Assembly (NCBI GenBank): GCA_019914995.1
Contig: CM034126.1
Location: 8,871,001 to 8,935,000, forward strand
Direction: 5' to 3'
Origin: Acanthochlamys bracteata
Taxonomy: Eukaryota; Streptophyta; Magnoliopsida; Pandanales; Velloziaceae
DNA length: 64,000 nt
Shown here piece by piece: positions 1 to 11,049 of this stretch. The position numbers and the translations under genes were made by a program. The notes under the pieces are model-generated. The model ran no database searches, was not told where the DNA came from, and saw nothing but the letters and a program-made list of their open reading frames with translations. The stretch's first letter is position 1. The number at the start of each line of letters is the position of its first letter.

Positions 1-1600
1 GCATGCTATCATGATTATTGTAACATGCATCATGAGGGAACAATCAGATATGCAAAGAAGATGGCAAGGTATGCCCGAAGACAAGATAAATGTTACATGT
101 GCCGAAAATCCAAAATTAATTTAGGAAGGAAGGTGGCACGGTAACCCTCACCTATTCTCTGTGCTTCTTCGCGGATCCACAACTAACTCCAAGCCAAACC
201 ATTCACCTATCACACTCAATCCTGTTAGATGTACGTGTACGGTTAACTTACATAAGCATTCCCCATAGCTAACTTTAGAATACTATTACTCTCACTAACC
301 AACGTGTAAATGTTTCAAATATATACAACTTAAGGCGAATCTAGTAATATTGCTACCGCATTTGCTTGATGCATCATTATTCTAGAACTAGTACACTCGT
401 CTAATGCTAAGACATATTCAAAATCAAGATTAATCGTAACCATTTAGCCCTCACAAACAACCATAAAACTAAACTATCACTAGTAGTAGAGCTTTAGGGA
501 GGCTTACCGAACCAAGGAGAGAAACCGCGTCCAAATCGATGTTATAACACAACGACGAGTTTGCCAATTATTAATCCAAATAACACCTAGGATAAGATAG
601 ATTACACAAAAGCTTAAAGACAAGTTTGAGAAGTACAAAACATAAACCACAACGTACTTCGGCCGTGGGCTCACCGGCATGTTGGATTCCTGTAAACTTT
701 TCGGCCAGAGGGTATTTATGGAAAAGAAACTCCAGCTACCACAAACTTCAAAGGGCAGGATAACAATGTCCAAATCAGTCGTCGAACGCCTGAACCAAGT
801 GATTTCGCGATGGCCCAACGATTTACCTCTTCTCAATGTGGAGCTAAAATTCGATGCAATTGAGAAAAGAAAAGCACAAACGAGGTGAGGGAATGGCTTC
901 TAGGAGGTCACAGCCGTTGAATCGCTGAGGGAGAGCTTTGACAAGACGCAGGGTTTTCACCGCAGGCCCACGGTTGTCGCCTTCAGCTCTGCCCAGTGAC
1001 ACTGACGCGGAGGGTAACATGTCGAAGTTGGAAGAAGGAAGAAGAGGGTGCCGAAAGAGAAGATCGTACGTTGGCGAGGAGAATCGCTTATGGGAATGAA
1101 GCCACGTAAGCACGGATAATGAGAAGGGGTCGAGATAGGGGAAAATAAGGAACTTTGATGAGAGATAGGGAGAGGTAAAGACAAAATAGAGAGAATTCTA
1201 GAGTGGAGGAAGGAAAATTTCTTTAGATTAGGACCACTGAATTTTGGTTTGGCTAGTTACGGTTCCAACAACCCTAACCAAAAGTTGGAGTATTACACAT
1301 ATACTTCACCCCATACAGAACGATTAGAATCCTGATCTGTCTTCTTACTAATTCTAAATGAATAGCATGGATTCTGGACGAGCATGACAACTGTTGTAGG
1401 TTGATACATTTGCACGAATAAGGGAAACAGAAAAGAGCGGAGCAGACGAGCGACAACATGTCGTCATCGAACGCTTATGCCAAGAAAGGAAGCTAGTTAA
1501 CAAATGCCGGAAGTGTTCGAAGTACGTGTTCTGAGTAATCGGGACACCATTATAATTTTTGGCGTTTGCCCCAAAATTCATTAGACACCATTTGAATTAT
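1..1600. other. Unassigned region, no supported gene
   Basis: No recognisable protein family. On the minus strand a CT-rich stretch (about 1190-1025) resembles a 5' UTR and is followed by an ATG at 1020 and a 58-codon reading frame ending at 844, which could be a first coding exon. I found no convincing partner exon, and an overlapping plus-strand frame (679-888) is equally open. I therefore leave it as unassigned. GC content is clearly higher at 780-1080 than in the flanks. Confidence 0.3.
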
Positions 1601-2110
1601 GTCCCAATTATGAAAAGGCGCCATCTAGTGCCATTTAAGATAGACTTGCTCGATGTGAGAATTAAAAGACGTTATTTCTAATATGATTGTAGGATGGTTT
1701 ATGTGATATTGTTATTATATTATTCCCATTGTTGGCATTCAATTTAATAAGGACTCTTGTGATTATGTTTTAAGTTTAGTATAACTCCTGTAGGGAGGAG
1801 TTATAGTTGTATTTAAATGCCATTTAAGATAGGCTTGCACTATGTGAGAATTAAAAACATGTTACTTCTAATATGATTTTAGGATGATTTAAGTGATATT
1901 TTTATTATGTTTTTCCCTTAGTAGGCATTCAGTTTAATAAGGACTCTTGAGAATTATGTTTTAATTCCAGTATAACTCCTGTATGGAGGAGTTAAAGTTG
2001 TAGAACAGTTAGTGCATCGTCTTCATTATAAAAATAAAGGCATTCAAGGTTGATCAATAAAATTAGTTTATCTTATTTACTAATTGTTAGCTATCTAAAG
2101 TCTCGGCTTT
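1601..2110 (+). repeat. LTR-like block with internal tandem duplication
   Basis: Two imperfect direct copies of about 188 bp lie head to tail (1630-1818 and 1819-2003). Both begin GCCATTTAAGATAG and both end in a hairpin-like segment reading ATAACTCCTGTA(G/T)GGAGGAGTTA. Downstream is a TATA-like ATTATAAAAATAAAGGCATT (about 2019-2038) and a U5-like AATAAAATTAG. This arrangement resembles a solo LTR with duplicated U3 enhancer repeats. No flanking primer-binding site, coding region or target duplication was identified, so the class is unknown. Confidence 0.45.
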
Positions 2111-3060
2111 GTAACTTGAAGGTGTATCATACGTGATCTCCAATGAGAGTAAACTTGTTTCAACAGCCGAATTAGATTGCATACGACATTGGTAAGCTGA
2201 CTTAACTGTATACTGGCTGAAGTTAGTGAAGTGCCAGCAAATGCGATTTAGACCTCTCTCCTGAAAGTCAATGCTATATTAAGTATAGCTGAAGCATCCA
2301 CCTTGCTAAATGATTCATGCACTGGACACTTGTTCCATTTGTGATTTTGATGTTCTACAGGATTAACTTTTAATCTGGGATAATGCCCTTAGTTTTGGCC
2401 TAATTGAGTGTCCTTATTAAGCTATGGATCATTGCAAGCATTAGTACTTGTTCCATCTCTCAGCCCATTGTAACCCTCTCAACATCACATCCCTGCGTCT
2501 ATGATGCTTCGCCATCCAAAGAAGGAATGTTGCGCCATTTTTGCTTTATCGGTGTTGCATTAGCTGCCATTTATATTTTCCAAGCATAGCTAAGTTAACA
2601 AGAAAAAAGCTCTGTAGAGACTAGAGTTGAAGCGACCAAGACAAAAATACTCGCTAGTATATGTAATGGCAACCAAAACACCATCCGTCGCTGTTATTCA
2701 ATCATACACGACAAAAGATAGCACTCGGTTGTGTTAATTTGGAAGTAGTGTCTAGCTGACGAACTTAGTCGCTTTTACATCCTTAAACCTTGATCCACCA
2801 ACCGATCTAAGACATTTATTTCTAACAGAAAAAAGAAAGCTATAGGCGAAATTGTAAGTCCTATTCGTAACTTGATTAATTTGTATTGTACTTGAAACAT
2901 ACAACCAAAACTACACAAATCTTTACTTTTGAAACAAATCACAAGAAAATTAAGAATGAAAATAAGTATAACGATATATTTAAATTCAATAGTTACATAT
3001 ATAGTATATAATTATGAGTCAAAATAAGATAGGCTTATAGATGAAGTCAAATACAATTAA
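2110..3060. other. No gene seen
   Basis: AT-rich sequence without recognisable coding, RNA or repeat structure. A 61-codon plus frame at 2404-2589 has no recognisable features. The region may include the missing 3' end of the adjoining decayed copia element, but no polypurine tract or LTR could be identified. Confidence 0.4.
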
Positions 3061-3069
3061 CATGCCGTT

Positions 3070-6000
3070 GCAAATTCTTCAATTTCATGGTGGGGCAAAA
3101 AATATTCACTAATGCTTGAAATCTCGGTAGGTGAAACTTTGTGTAGAAATCAAGTCATTTGATTAGTAGAAGTCAAATATGCTAAAAGAATATGGTGTTT
3201 GATAGAAAGAACTCACGAACAAAGTAACAATCAATTTCAAAATATTTCATTCGTTCATAAAAACCTAGATTGTTGCAATCTGGTTGTACTCCAGTTGTCA
3301 TAGTGAAGAGAAGTAGGTCCTACAGGTGTAATACCTATTATCAAATAGCAACGTTCGTATATTAATATTCTCCCTAATGGTAGCAACGGGTAGCAATCAC
3401 AGCTCTATATTCTATTTCTCTAAAAGAATATGCAATCATTGCTTGTTTCTTCTTCACCATTAAATCATCGATTCACCAACAATCAAATAGAAAGCTACAG
3501 TAGACCGTCTAATGGTTAGATCATTTGCCCAATCTATATTTAAAAAGGCTTAAGCTCTAAAATAAATATAGAGATATAAAAAGTGAGCGAGTAATGGTAC
3601 TTCGGAGATATCTGAGAATTATAAATAAAGTGTTAGAAATTCCAAGTGTTTTGATGCTAACACATATTTGAGAATCATTGGTTAGCTTTAGCTAAGATTA
3701 TTTGGTGGATGGACAGAAAAAGAATAAAAGTTTTACCAAGAATTCTATATCTATCAGAAGCTATCTTTGAAGTTGAATATCTTTCAACTTAGTCAACAAA
3801 TTAGGGCTTCCTTTTTGTTACAGTTGAAAGAGGATATGTCAAAGTGTAAATCAAATCAAGTTCGAAGAAATTTCATCAAATATAAAAGACAAGAAAATTT
3901 CTTAAGTTTGCTGATCGCATAAACACTTGATAGATCACCTTGTAGCTGTCTGGACAGCAATCTTGCAAATGTGATATATCTCTAATCAGGGCATATTTTC
4001 ATGATCTGAAATTTCCTACTGATAAAAGACATCTTCAAGTTTATACAGTGCAAAAATCAGGACATTCTATGAAGAAACGAATCGTAAAAAATTCAGAGAA
4101 GCTCACTGTTTTGCATCTATCATTTCTGGATGCAACCGACTGAATCCAATCAAGAACGCGGCGTGCAAATTCAATATCTTTCTGCTCGAGTCATATTTTG
4201 GAGATCTGATTTTGTTGTTAGAAGATGACGAAGAGCTATTTATAGTACAAAGTTGAGGCAAAATTATCCACTAATGAGGTTTAAAAAAATCCTCAAAATG
4301 ACTGGTAGAATACATTCTAGACAGGATACAACCATACTAGCTATGAGTGCTCCCGAGTTATTTTTGGTTTCCTACTCATACTAATTAGTTGCAGCTGATC
4401 TCAAAAGAGGTTAGATCAATCAAAAAGATTTTTAAAATATTTATTTCTAAATTTTATTTAGGAAATATTGGAAAATATCAATCATATGTACAAAGATGGG
4501 AAGAATCTAGCATTCATATAACTCCTACTCGATCTAATTCAAAGACTCATATCTTGACCATTCGTTTAAATTTTAATATGATGTTTATATGCAGATTGGA
4601 GCGGACATCTTGGAGATTAATTTTATGGAAAGAACTCATGTTGGTTATTAAAAGAAATCCGCTACAATATTCGGATGATAGAATAACAGAAAATCTTAGG
4701 AAGCACTTGAACCATTAGATTGTTTTAAAACACCATATGATGTCCTATGCACTTCAGATTTTAAAGAGGTGTTCCTGAGGCATAGTAGAAGACATCCACA
4801 TAAACGGCCAGCCAAGAAAATAAATCAAAAGCAAATTTCAGAGAAGAAGACACAACCGAAATAACACATCAACTAGCCTTTTGAACTAGATCTTAGCTTT
4901 ACATTACTTCTAGCCGTTGCAACTTATTATCAATTAAAGCAGCCTTCATCTTGAGATCAATGAGGACTTTTTGCTATATATTTCTAGTGAAGAAGACAAC
5001 AAGAACATACACTAATAGAGCAATCAAACGAGCTGCTCTTCTTGCTGTCCGATAAAGAAATCAACCTCATCAAGAGTTATTCTTGAGGTTCATTTTCTTT
5101 GTTTCTTTTATAAGATCTCTTAAGCTTTTTTGACATGAGATTAGAAATCATTGTTAGCAATATTTCTTGAACTTAATCTTGTGGAACACTTGCAACCTTG
5201 AGAAAGATTATACGAGAACTTGCGAGTTCTCAAGTTGGTAGCATAGGTGTCGATTAATGGGTTTGTGTTAAGCCTTTGCAATGTCATGAACGGTTATGGC
5301 CGGACAAACTTTGTGAAGTCTAGAAGGCCTATCGGAGTTGTCCTTGTGAGGAGACTCGGTTGAGGCGAATGTGTTTTGCAAAACATAATGTCTCGGTTAT
5401 TGTACGTTAGTGAAATTTTACTTGCGGTGTCAAGTAATGTCGACATAGGTATTGCGGTACCAAACCACATAAAATTTTTTGATGTGCTCTGGTTTGTATC
5501 TATTTGCAATTGTGTTTATTTAATTTAAATTATATTATGCTAACACATTGGTGCAGTACATAGTTAACCTTCAGTCATTAGTCAGTAACCTTCTGATCGA
5601 TCGATTGATAACAGATCAATGACTGTTTTCAGAATAGTGGATTGTTTAATTTTTATTTTGCTATAAATCGATTCACCCATCCTATTGTGTTGACATTCCA
5701 TAGGTTTCACTATCATAAACTATTATAGTGCACTGATTGAAGTGTGAAGACAAACTGACTAACAATCATAAGTGTATGAGAAATATCTAGCCTTATCAAG
5801 TAAAGATACGTTGGTTTTATTTGTTTGTACTGAGTAGCATCGTTGAGAGACTCAGCATCTACGGGATGATGCTTTTACATAAAGTTCTAAATGAGTGTTA
5901 ACGGTCAGATTATCTGATATTTCTACAGATGTAATAATATCTAAAGCATAGTTCTGTTGAGAGATATGAATATCTCTATTATAAAATCTTGTTCGAAAAA

Positions 6001-7300
6001 TAGCGTAGATAATTAAGATCTTTCATTCGTAATTACTGACGAAAAATGTCTCTGAGTTGTTATAACTCCTACAGAATCATCTCATATTATAGAGATGATA
6101 GTATAAGCCTCCTTTGTACTGAGGATCACATAAATAAAGTGTGATCTTTGAACTCTATTGAAATTCTATCTCAATAATGACTCACTTAAAACACTCAAAT
6201 TAAACTCTGTGAACTTTTTTGAGTCCATAAATATAATAATAAAGTCGGCATACATGGTCAAATTGGGTAACAAGACTCGAAGGTGGCTTCATACAAACAA
6301 TCATAGATAAGATAATGTGAATAAAAGTATTCTTCACGTCCATCTGAAAGATAGGCCACCAACGTATGACAAAACAATATACAGTAAAATACGAACTATA
6401 GTCATATAAGATATATAATTAAATATCTCATTATAATTAATTTCATGCTATTAAGTAAAGTCCGACCTACAAGATGAGCCTGATGTTGCTCAAAGGATCT
6501 GCCATGTCTATATTTGACCTTAAAAATTCACTTACAACTAACATACTTGATTCTATCTTGTAATGGAACAATAGCAAGTACATATTTGCTGAAAAGTACG
6601 AAACTCTTCTATTAGCATCCTGCCACTCAGGATGGAATTATATTTTGAACTAGGCTATGAGATGATGCGAATAGCATTAAAGAAGGAAACCGTGGAGAAC
6701 TAAGGTTGCTAAGTTGAACCCGCCGGTTAATTTGAGTAGTTTAAGATAAAGCGATCAGATGGTTGACGAACTTTGTGTGATTGCCGAGTAGGTGATAATG
6801 GAGATGGATATATGGATGGTGATCATAGTGGCTTGGTGAAATGAGACAAGAAAAAGAATATTGAGGATTATTATGTGCCATTGCTAGAGTCATCATAGAA
6901 GGGATTGCACTAGAAAAAAAAAAACGTACGAGTAAGATCAATGAAAATACAAGGACACTAATCAGAGAATCTATAAATATGTGTATCTGATCATGTCAAG
7001 AAATGAATATCTGGAGGTGATATGGAGAAATAAGACGTGTCATCAGGAAATGTGATATGAAGCGAAATGCGAAAAAAACGTACCAAATGATCATAATAAT
7101 AATACCCTTTGTGCTCAAAGTTAACATCGAGTATAACACATTTGGCTAAACAAGCATTCAGCTTTGTGCCTCAATCGGGGCAAGAAGAACAAAACAAATG
7201 TATCTAAAATTACGAAGCATACTATTATCATGAGAATATGAACATAGACTTTTATAAGATATCTTGCTAAATAAAACAGATGATAGAGTGATATTAATAA
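3070..7300 (-). mobile_element. Decayed Ty1/copia retrotransposon (pol remnant), split by a later insertion
   Basis: Reading the minus strand from high to low coordinates gives recognisable copia pol pieces in several frames. The RT start is near 6650-6440, with SCKWIFKVKYRHGRS (canonical form CKWVFKIK..-.DGS) and a QAHLVGR block. The RT core is near 6420-6240, with TIVRILL and a decayed form of QLDVKNAF. The RT end is near 5890-5710, with DATQYKQI, LDISHTLMIVSQFVF and SVHYNSL. After an interruption come LRYLRSTITRSLFIS (about 3625-3565), the RNase H core DWANDLTIRRSTVAFY (about 3535-3490), KKKQAMIAYS..EIEYRAV (about 3450-3400), and the C-terminal ERMKYFEIDCYFVRE and PRFQALV motifs (about 3260-3090). 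Many stops and frameshifts make it non-functional. Integrase, gag and LTRs were not convincingly found; 6741-6941 looks like the IN-RT linker. Confidence 0.75.
3631..5715 (+). mobile_element. Solo LTR (Sirevirus-like start) inserted in copia RT/RNase H
   Basis: The copia protein reads SVHYNSL up to about 5716 and resumes as ILRYLRST below 3625, with only a couple of codons missing, so 3631-5715 is an insertion. It starts TGTTAGAAATTCC and ends CTATCA, which satisfies the TG...CA rule. The flanks TAAAG (3626-3630) and TAAAC (5716-5720) match at 4 of 5 positions, as expected for an old target duplication. The start resembles the Sirevirus LTR starts elsewhere in this window (TGTTGGAAT...). A TATATA motif near 4976 would fit plus orientation. 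No internal coding is present. Confidence 0.6.
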
Positions 7301-8880
7301 AGTTAGTCAAGGTAAAAATGACATCTATCTAAAAAGTTTAAGGTACAAAAAAGAGAAAAGAGCAGAGAGCAATTTTTAAAATATGATGATGCTTACGTTT
7401 TGGTACTCTATTGTATTCATAATTTAAGTGCATGACTGTTGAAAATGAGTGCTATGAGATTATAAACAAATCATGCCGTAGCAAAACATTTAAGAGCACA
7501 ATTAGTGAAAGTGTTATAATAGTGAGTGTATTATAAATAGTATTATAATAGTGTAACTTTAGTAGTATAAAAGTTTTAATTTTAATTTTAAACTGAGTGT
7601 GAATTGTAATAGTGAAAGTTGTATAATAGCACGAAATTTTTAACGATTGCAAATGAGATATACCCAAATTTGACAAGTTATATATGAGATAGGAGCGGGT
7701 TCCTAAGTATCATAATTAAGTAACTTAAAAGAACTTTTGGTTATAAATAAACTTTAGTGAAAATTGAGATAAATATTTTACCAATTTACAAACTATAATG
7801 CTGATAAGAAGAAAAAAAAAATATACCCAAGTGCTACACTTTGAAATAAACTCATTAGGGGGTACTTTTAGATAGGACCAAAGCTTCTGTTCTACATGTC
7901 GGTAATAGACGAAATTATAGCAGCACAATTAAGCTCCGAAAGAGTAGAGAAAGGATTTTTGAAGATACTCTAAACAGTGGAAGCCGCTCTTTTCGACAAT
8001 TAGGACCAATAATTTGACCAATCACTATAAGAAAGAGGAAATTATTCACAACAAGCATAAAGTGATCACTAAAAAGAATAAAAGATAAAAATGAACCTAA
8101 TCATACAAAGGCTATTAACAGAGAATGTTAAAATAAAATATCGAACTTGTAGAATAAAATATAAGTGAAAAGCTTTCCAAGTAATGGATTCTAATTATGT
8201 AATGAGTAACGGCGAATATTGAAGTAAGACGTTGCTGAATATATGTAGAATCACATGAGAGATAAGAGCAAGCGATGTATTAGCAACGTCATCCTCTTGA
8301 GCAACTAAAAAGCGAGGGAGGAGGAATATTTTATCTTCATCCGCTCTTTATATTGAGTAAATAAATGAGAATAAATACAAAACAACCGTCTATTGAGTGA
8401 CCAGACTTGTTAGAACTAGCGCAAAAACAATAAAATAGGAGTTCTGTTGTTTAGGGAACAAGTCCTTTTTCAAGCAGCAGTCGAGATTATGTTTGCTAGA
8501 ATGCAATTTTATTTTATTGGGTTGGGCTAGACCCTGAACTGGGCCTGTCTAGATGTCCAGAATCTGACATGGGTTGACAAGCTGACTGGGCCTGGCACGT
8601 TGATTGGGTTGGCAAGCTGGATAGGCTTGATTTGGATTTGAGGGCCGAATAGAGATGACTTAGTGTCTGTTTAGATAGACTTTCTTTAATTTATAAGTTT
8701 AAAAAAGCTTCAAACAGTAAATATAGAATATTTAAATTATTAATTTATAAGTTATTTTTTTAATTTATAAATTATCAAAACAAAAGTTATATAAATAATT
8801 TTTTTTAAAAAGTCACGGGCAACTGTTTGTGATAAAATAATATTATTGATCCTGTTAAATTAATATAATTACACATATAT
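7300..8880. other. AT-rich degenerate sequence, no gene seen
   Basis: This stretch probably contains the lost gag and 5' part of the copia element to the left, but no motif is readable. Around 7500-7600 the sequence is low-complexity (repeated TATAATAGTG/TATTATA units). At 8520-8660 there is a distinct GC-rich patch built from GGGCCTGG/GGGTTGG-type words. At 8655-8810 an AT-rich segment begins GTGTCTGTTTAGATAGACTT, which resembles the ends of plant hAT-type or other MITEs. None of these could be delimited. Confidence 0.35.
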
Positions 8881-8984
8881 ATAGTTTTCATTGAAACTCA
8901 TCCGGCAATTTTTCATTTCTCTCGCCAGAACTGATTTGTAGGGTTTTTCTTCTCCGCTCGGCTTCTTTCTTCTCCGACGATCTC

Positions 8985-9101
8985 TTGTTCCGGCGATTCT
9001 CCTTCTCTTCACAACTGCTTCCTCGCCTCCTTCTCTTCACAACTGCTTCCTCGCCTGATTCTCTTCACCAAAAGTTCGAGCGTGGAGACGGTTGCGAAAA
9101 G
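8985..9101 (+). CDS. Candidate first exon of an unidentified gene
   Basis: A CT-rich leader (about 8890-8984) precedes an ATG at 8985. The frame encodes 39 residues beginning MFRRFSFSSQLLPRLLLF, which is rich in Arg/Ser and lacks acidic residues at the start, like a mitochondrial presequence. It is followed by a good splice donor AAG|GTGAGC at 9101/9102. A perfect 28-bp tandem duplication (9001-9056) lies inside; because 28 is not a multiple of 3, the duplication shifts the frame, so this exon may be 5' UTR instead. The downstream AT-rich stretch to 10394 looks like intron. Identity unknown. Confidence 0.25.
9001..9056 (+). repeat. Perfect 28-bp tandem duplication
   Basis: The unit beginning CCTTCTCTTCACAACTGC occurs twice without mismatch (9001-9028 and 9029-9056). 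A partial third copy (TTCTCTTCAC) follows at about 9059. It lies in the CT-rich leader or first exon of the candidate gene. Confidence 0.9.
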
Positions 9102-10394
9102 GTGAGCGCTGATTCTTATTCTTCTTTAAAAATTCAATTGAATAATTTTTTCTTTTCTTTCTGTTTGTTTGAAACGATTGGATGGAAGTTGGGTGCTGAA
9201 ACATGGAAATTTTGTTGCCGTAGTGATTTGTGTAAGTAATTTTTGTTTCTGCCGTAGTGATTAGGAATTTTTGTTTTTCTTTCAATTTAATTTGTTTTAG
9301 TTCTGGTATTGGTTCTGACTTTGGTTCTGGTTAATCGGTTTCTTGTTGGCAGTCTTTAATTTAGTTCTAGTTCTATCTTAGTTCAGTAATGTATAGGTGT
9401 TATCTAGTGCCATTTTCTTTCTGTAAGCGAAGAACTGCAGAATATTTGTTACTTGTTAAAAATGTCGAATTAGAACTGTATTTTTCTGTGTTACTACCTG
9501 TTGAGCTTTAATGCTTCTTATGACTTGTGAGTGAATGTAAATTGTGTCTTAGAATAGCTAATGCTGCATTCATGATTTTAGATATTTCTGATTTATATGA
9601 TGAGATTTACTTTCTGATGAGTACAAGTGATATCTGTGCCTTAGAAACTTGCTGCTAGGTGGACTTTTGGTCCTTTTGCATTGTATTGCCGTTATTTAGT
9701 GGAGCTTCCTTTTAATCACTCAAAATAAGATTTTGTTAGTAGATAATGTTGTAGTTAGTGGAGTAGATTAATTAGTATGTACAGAAGAAATCACTAAAAT
9801 TAAAAGCTGCTGTAGCTTTTTTTTCTATTTTTTTAATTTCTGCCTTTGATTTAATTTAAAACATATGCATTCATTAGTTTTGACTTGATTGAAGTTTACT
9901 AGAATGAGTAACATGCTAATGTGTTGTTATTAATCAACTAAACATTTGACTCAAAACTTAGCAAAGGACCATCTTTTTCTTCTGGATCATTAGATTTTCC
10001 AATTCTGAAAAACTTATTTTCTTTAATTTCTTGAAAAACACAAGAACAAAAAAGTAGGCTAGAAGCGGTCAAGCAGTAAAAAAAAGTGCAAAAAATAGGC
10101 TAATGCTTAGAAGAGGTCAAGTAGCATAGCACCTTCTTATGTTTTATGCATATGTGATATGTTGGCTTGGCTGTTGAAGGGATTATTCTTCTACTTCCTT
10201 TTCTTACTGATGTGGTTGATTTTGAAAATGCTTTTCCATATTGCAAAACCATAGGAGGGATATATACAAACTATGGTATAGTGCTGAATGATGATTTTTC
10301 TGTTTTTTTTATTCATTTAGGTAGTCTAGCATATAGAAGTTTTTCTTTTATTTTTTATTTATCTTTTGGTTAAGCGTGCAAAGTTTTCTTCTAG

Positions 10395-10551
10395 GTATGC
10401 TCGTCAAGTTGCTGAATTCTTTAAGTTTGTCAAGAGAAAGAAAGAAGTATCAGCACAAGAAACCAGTAGAGATGCACAGCATTCAGGCCAACAAATAATA
10501 CTTCCTCATAATGGTGGTGTGGGTTCCCGAAGGCAACAGTCCTTTTCCTAA
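10395..10551 (+). CDS. Candidate terminal exon of an unidentified gene
   Basis: A pyrimidine-rich tract ending TTTTCTTCTAG (10394) makes a good 3' splice site. The following frame is open for about 51 codons to a TAA at 10549-10551. It encodes a basic segment YARQVAEFFKFVKRKKE, then a Gln/Ser-rich tail ending SRRQQSFS. Composition is much less AT-rich than the flanks, which supports coding. An ATG at 10366 opens the same frame upstream through the acceptor, so a short intronless ORF (10366-10551) is the alternative. I do not recognise the family. The sequence from 10552 to about 11050 could be 3' UTR. Confidence 0.3.
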
Positions 10552-11049
10552 ATCTGCTGTGGAGTCTCTTGATTTCATAAAAGCTAGGTCTTTCTTCTCC
10601 CGCTAACTGCCTTGTTCCATACAGCCATCAATGCTTGCATCTCTGTTGGTATAGATGGAAGCTTTTGTTCTGTCCATGACAGCGAATGCTCGAATGCATA
10701 TCATGCTTGGCAAGCTTATGGCAGTTTGACATTGAGGAACCTTTGGCTTGCAGCAGTTCAGCCTTGTTACTAGACAGCCATGCTTCCTACTGTGCTGTAA
10801 GAAATGCTGTTAAATGAATCATTAATGTGTATATCTAGCATGTTTTAGTTGGATGCTTGGCATATGGTTCATGTACTTGACCATATCAGCAGAGCTCTCT
10901 GACAGACTTCATCCCCATTGCATGTCAATGAGATGTTTGGAAACTATGTTTCTAGAACTCAGTCAAGCTAATGATTCTGATCTTTTTAAATTTCTGTTAT
11001 TGATTTCACTACTTTTCTCAAGGCTAGTCTTTCTAGATGTAAGCTAATA

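Noticed and set aside
844-1113. Minus-strand frame as first exon of a gene
   Set aside because: Leader and ATG look plausible, but no partner exon or recognisable family was found, and an overlapping plus frame is equally open.
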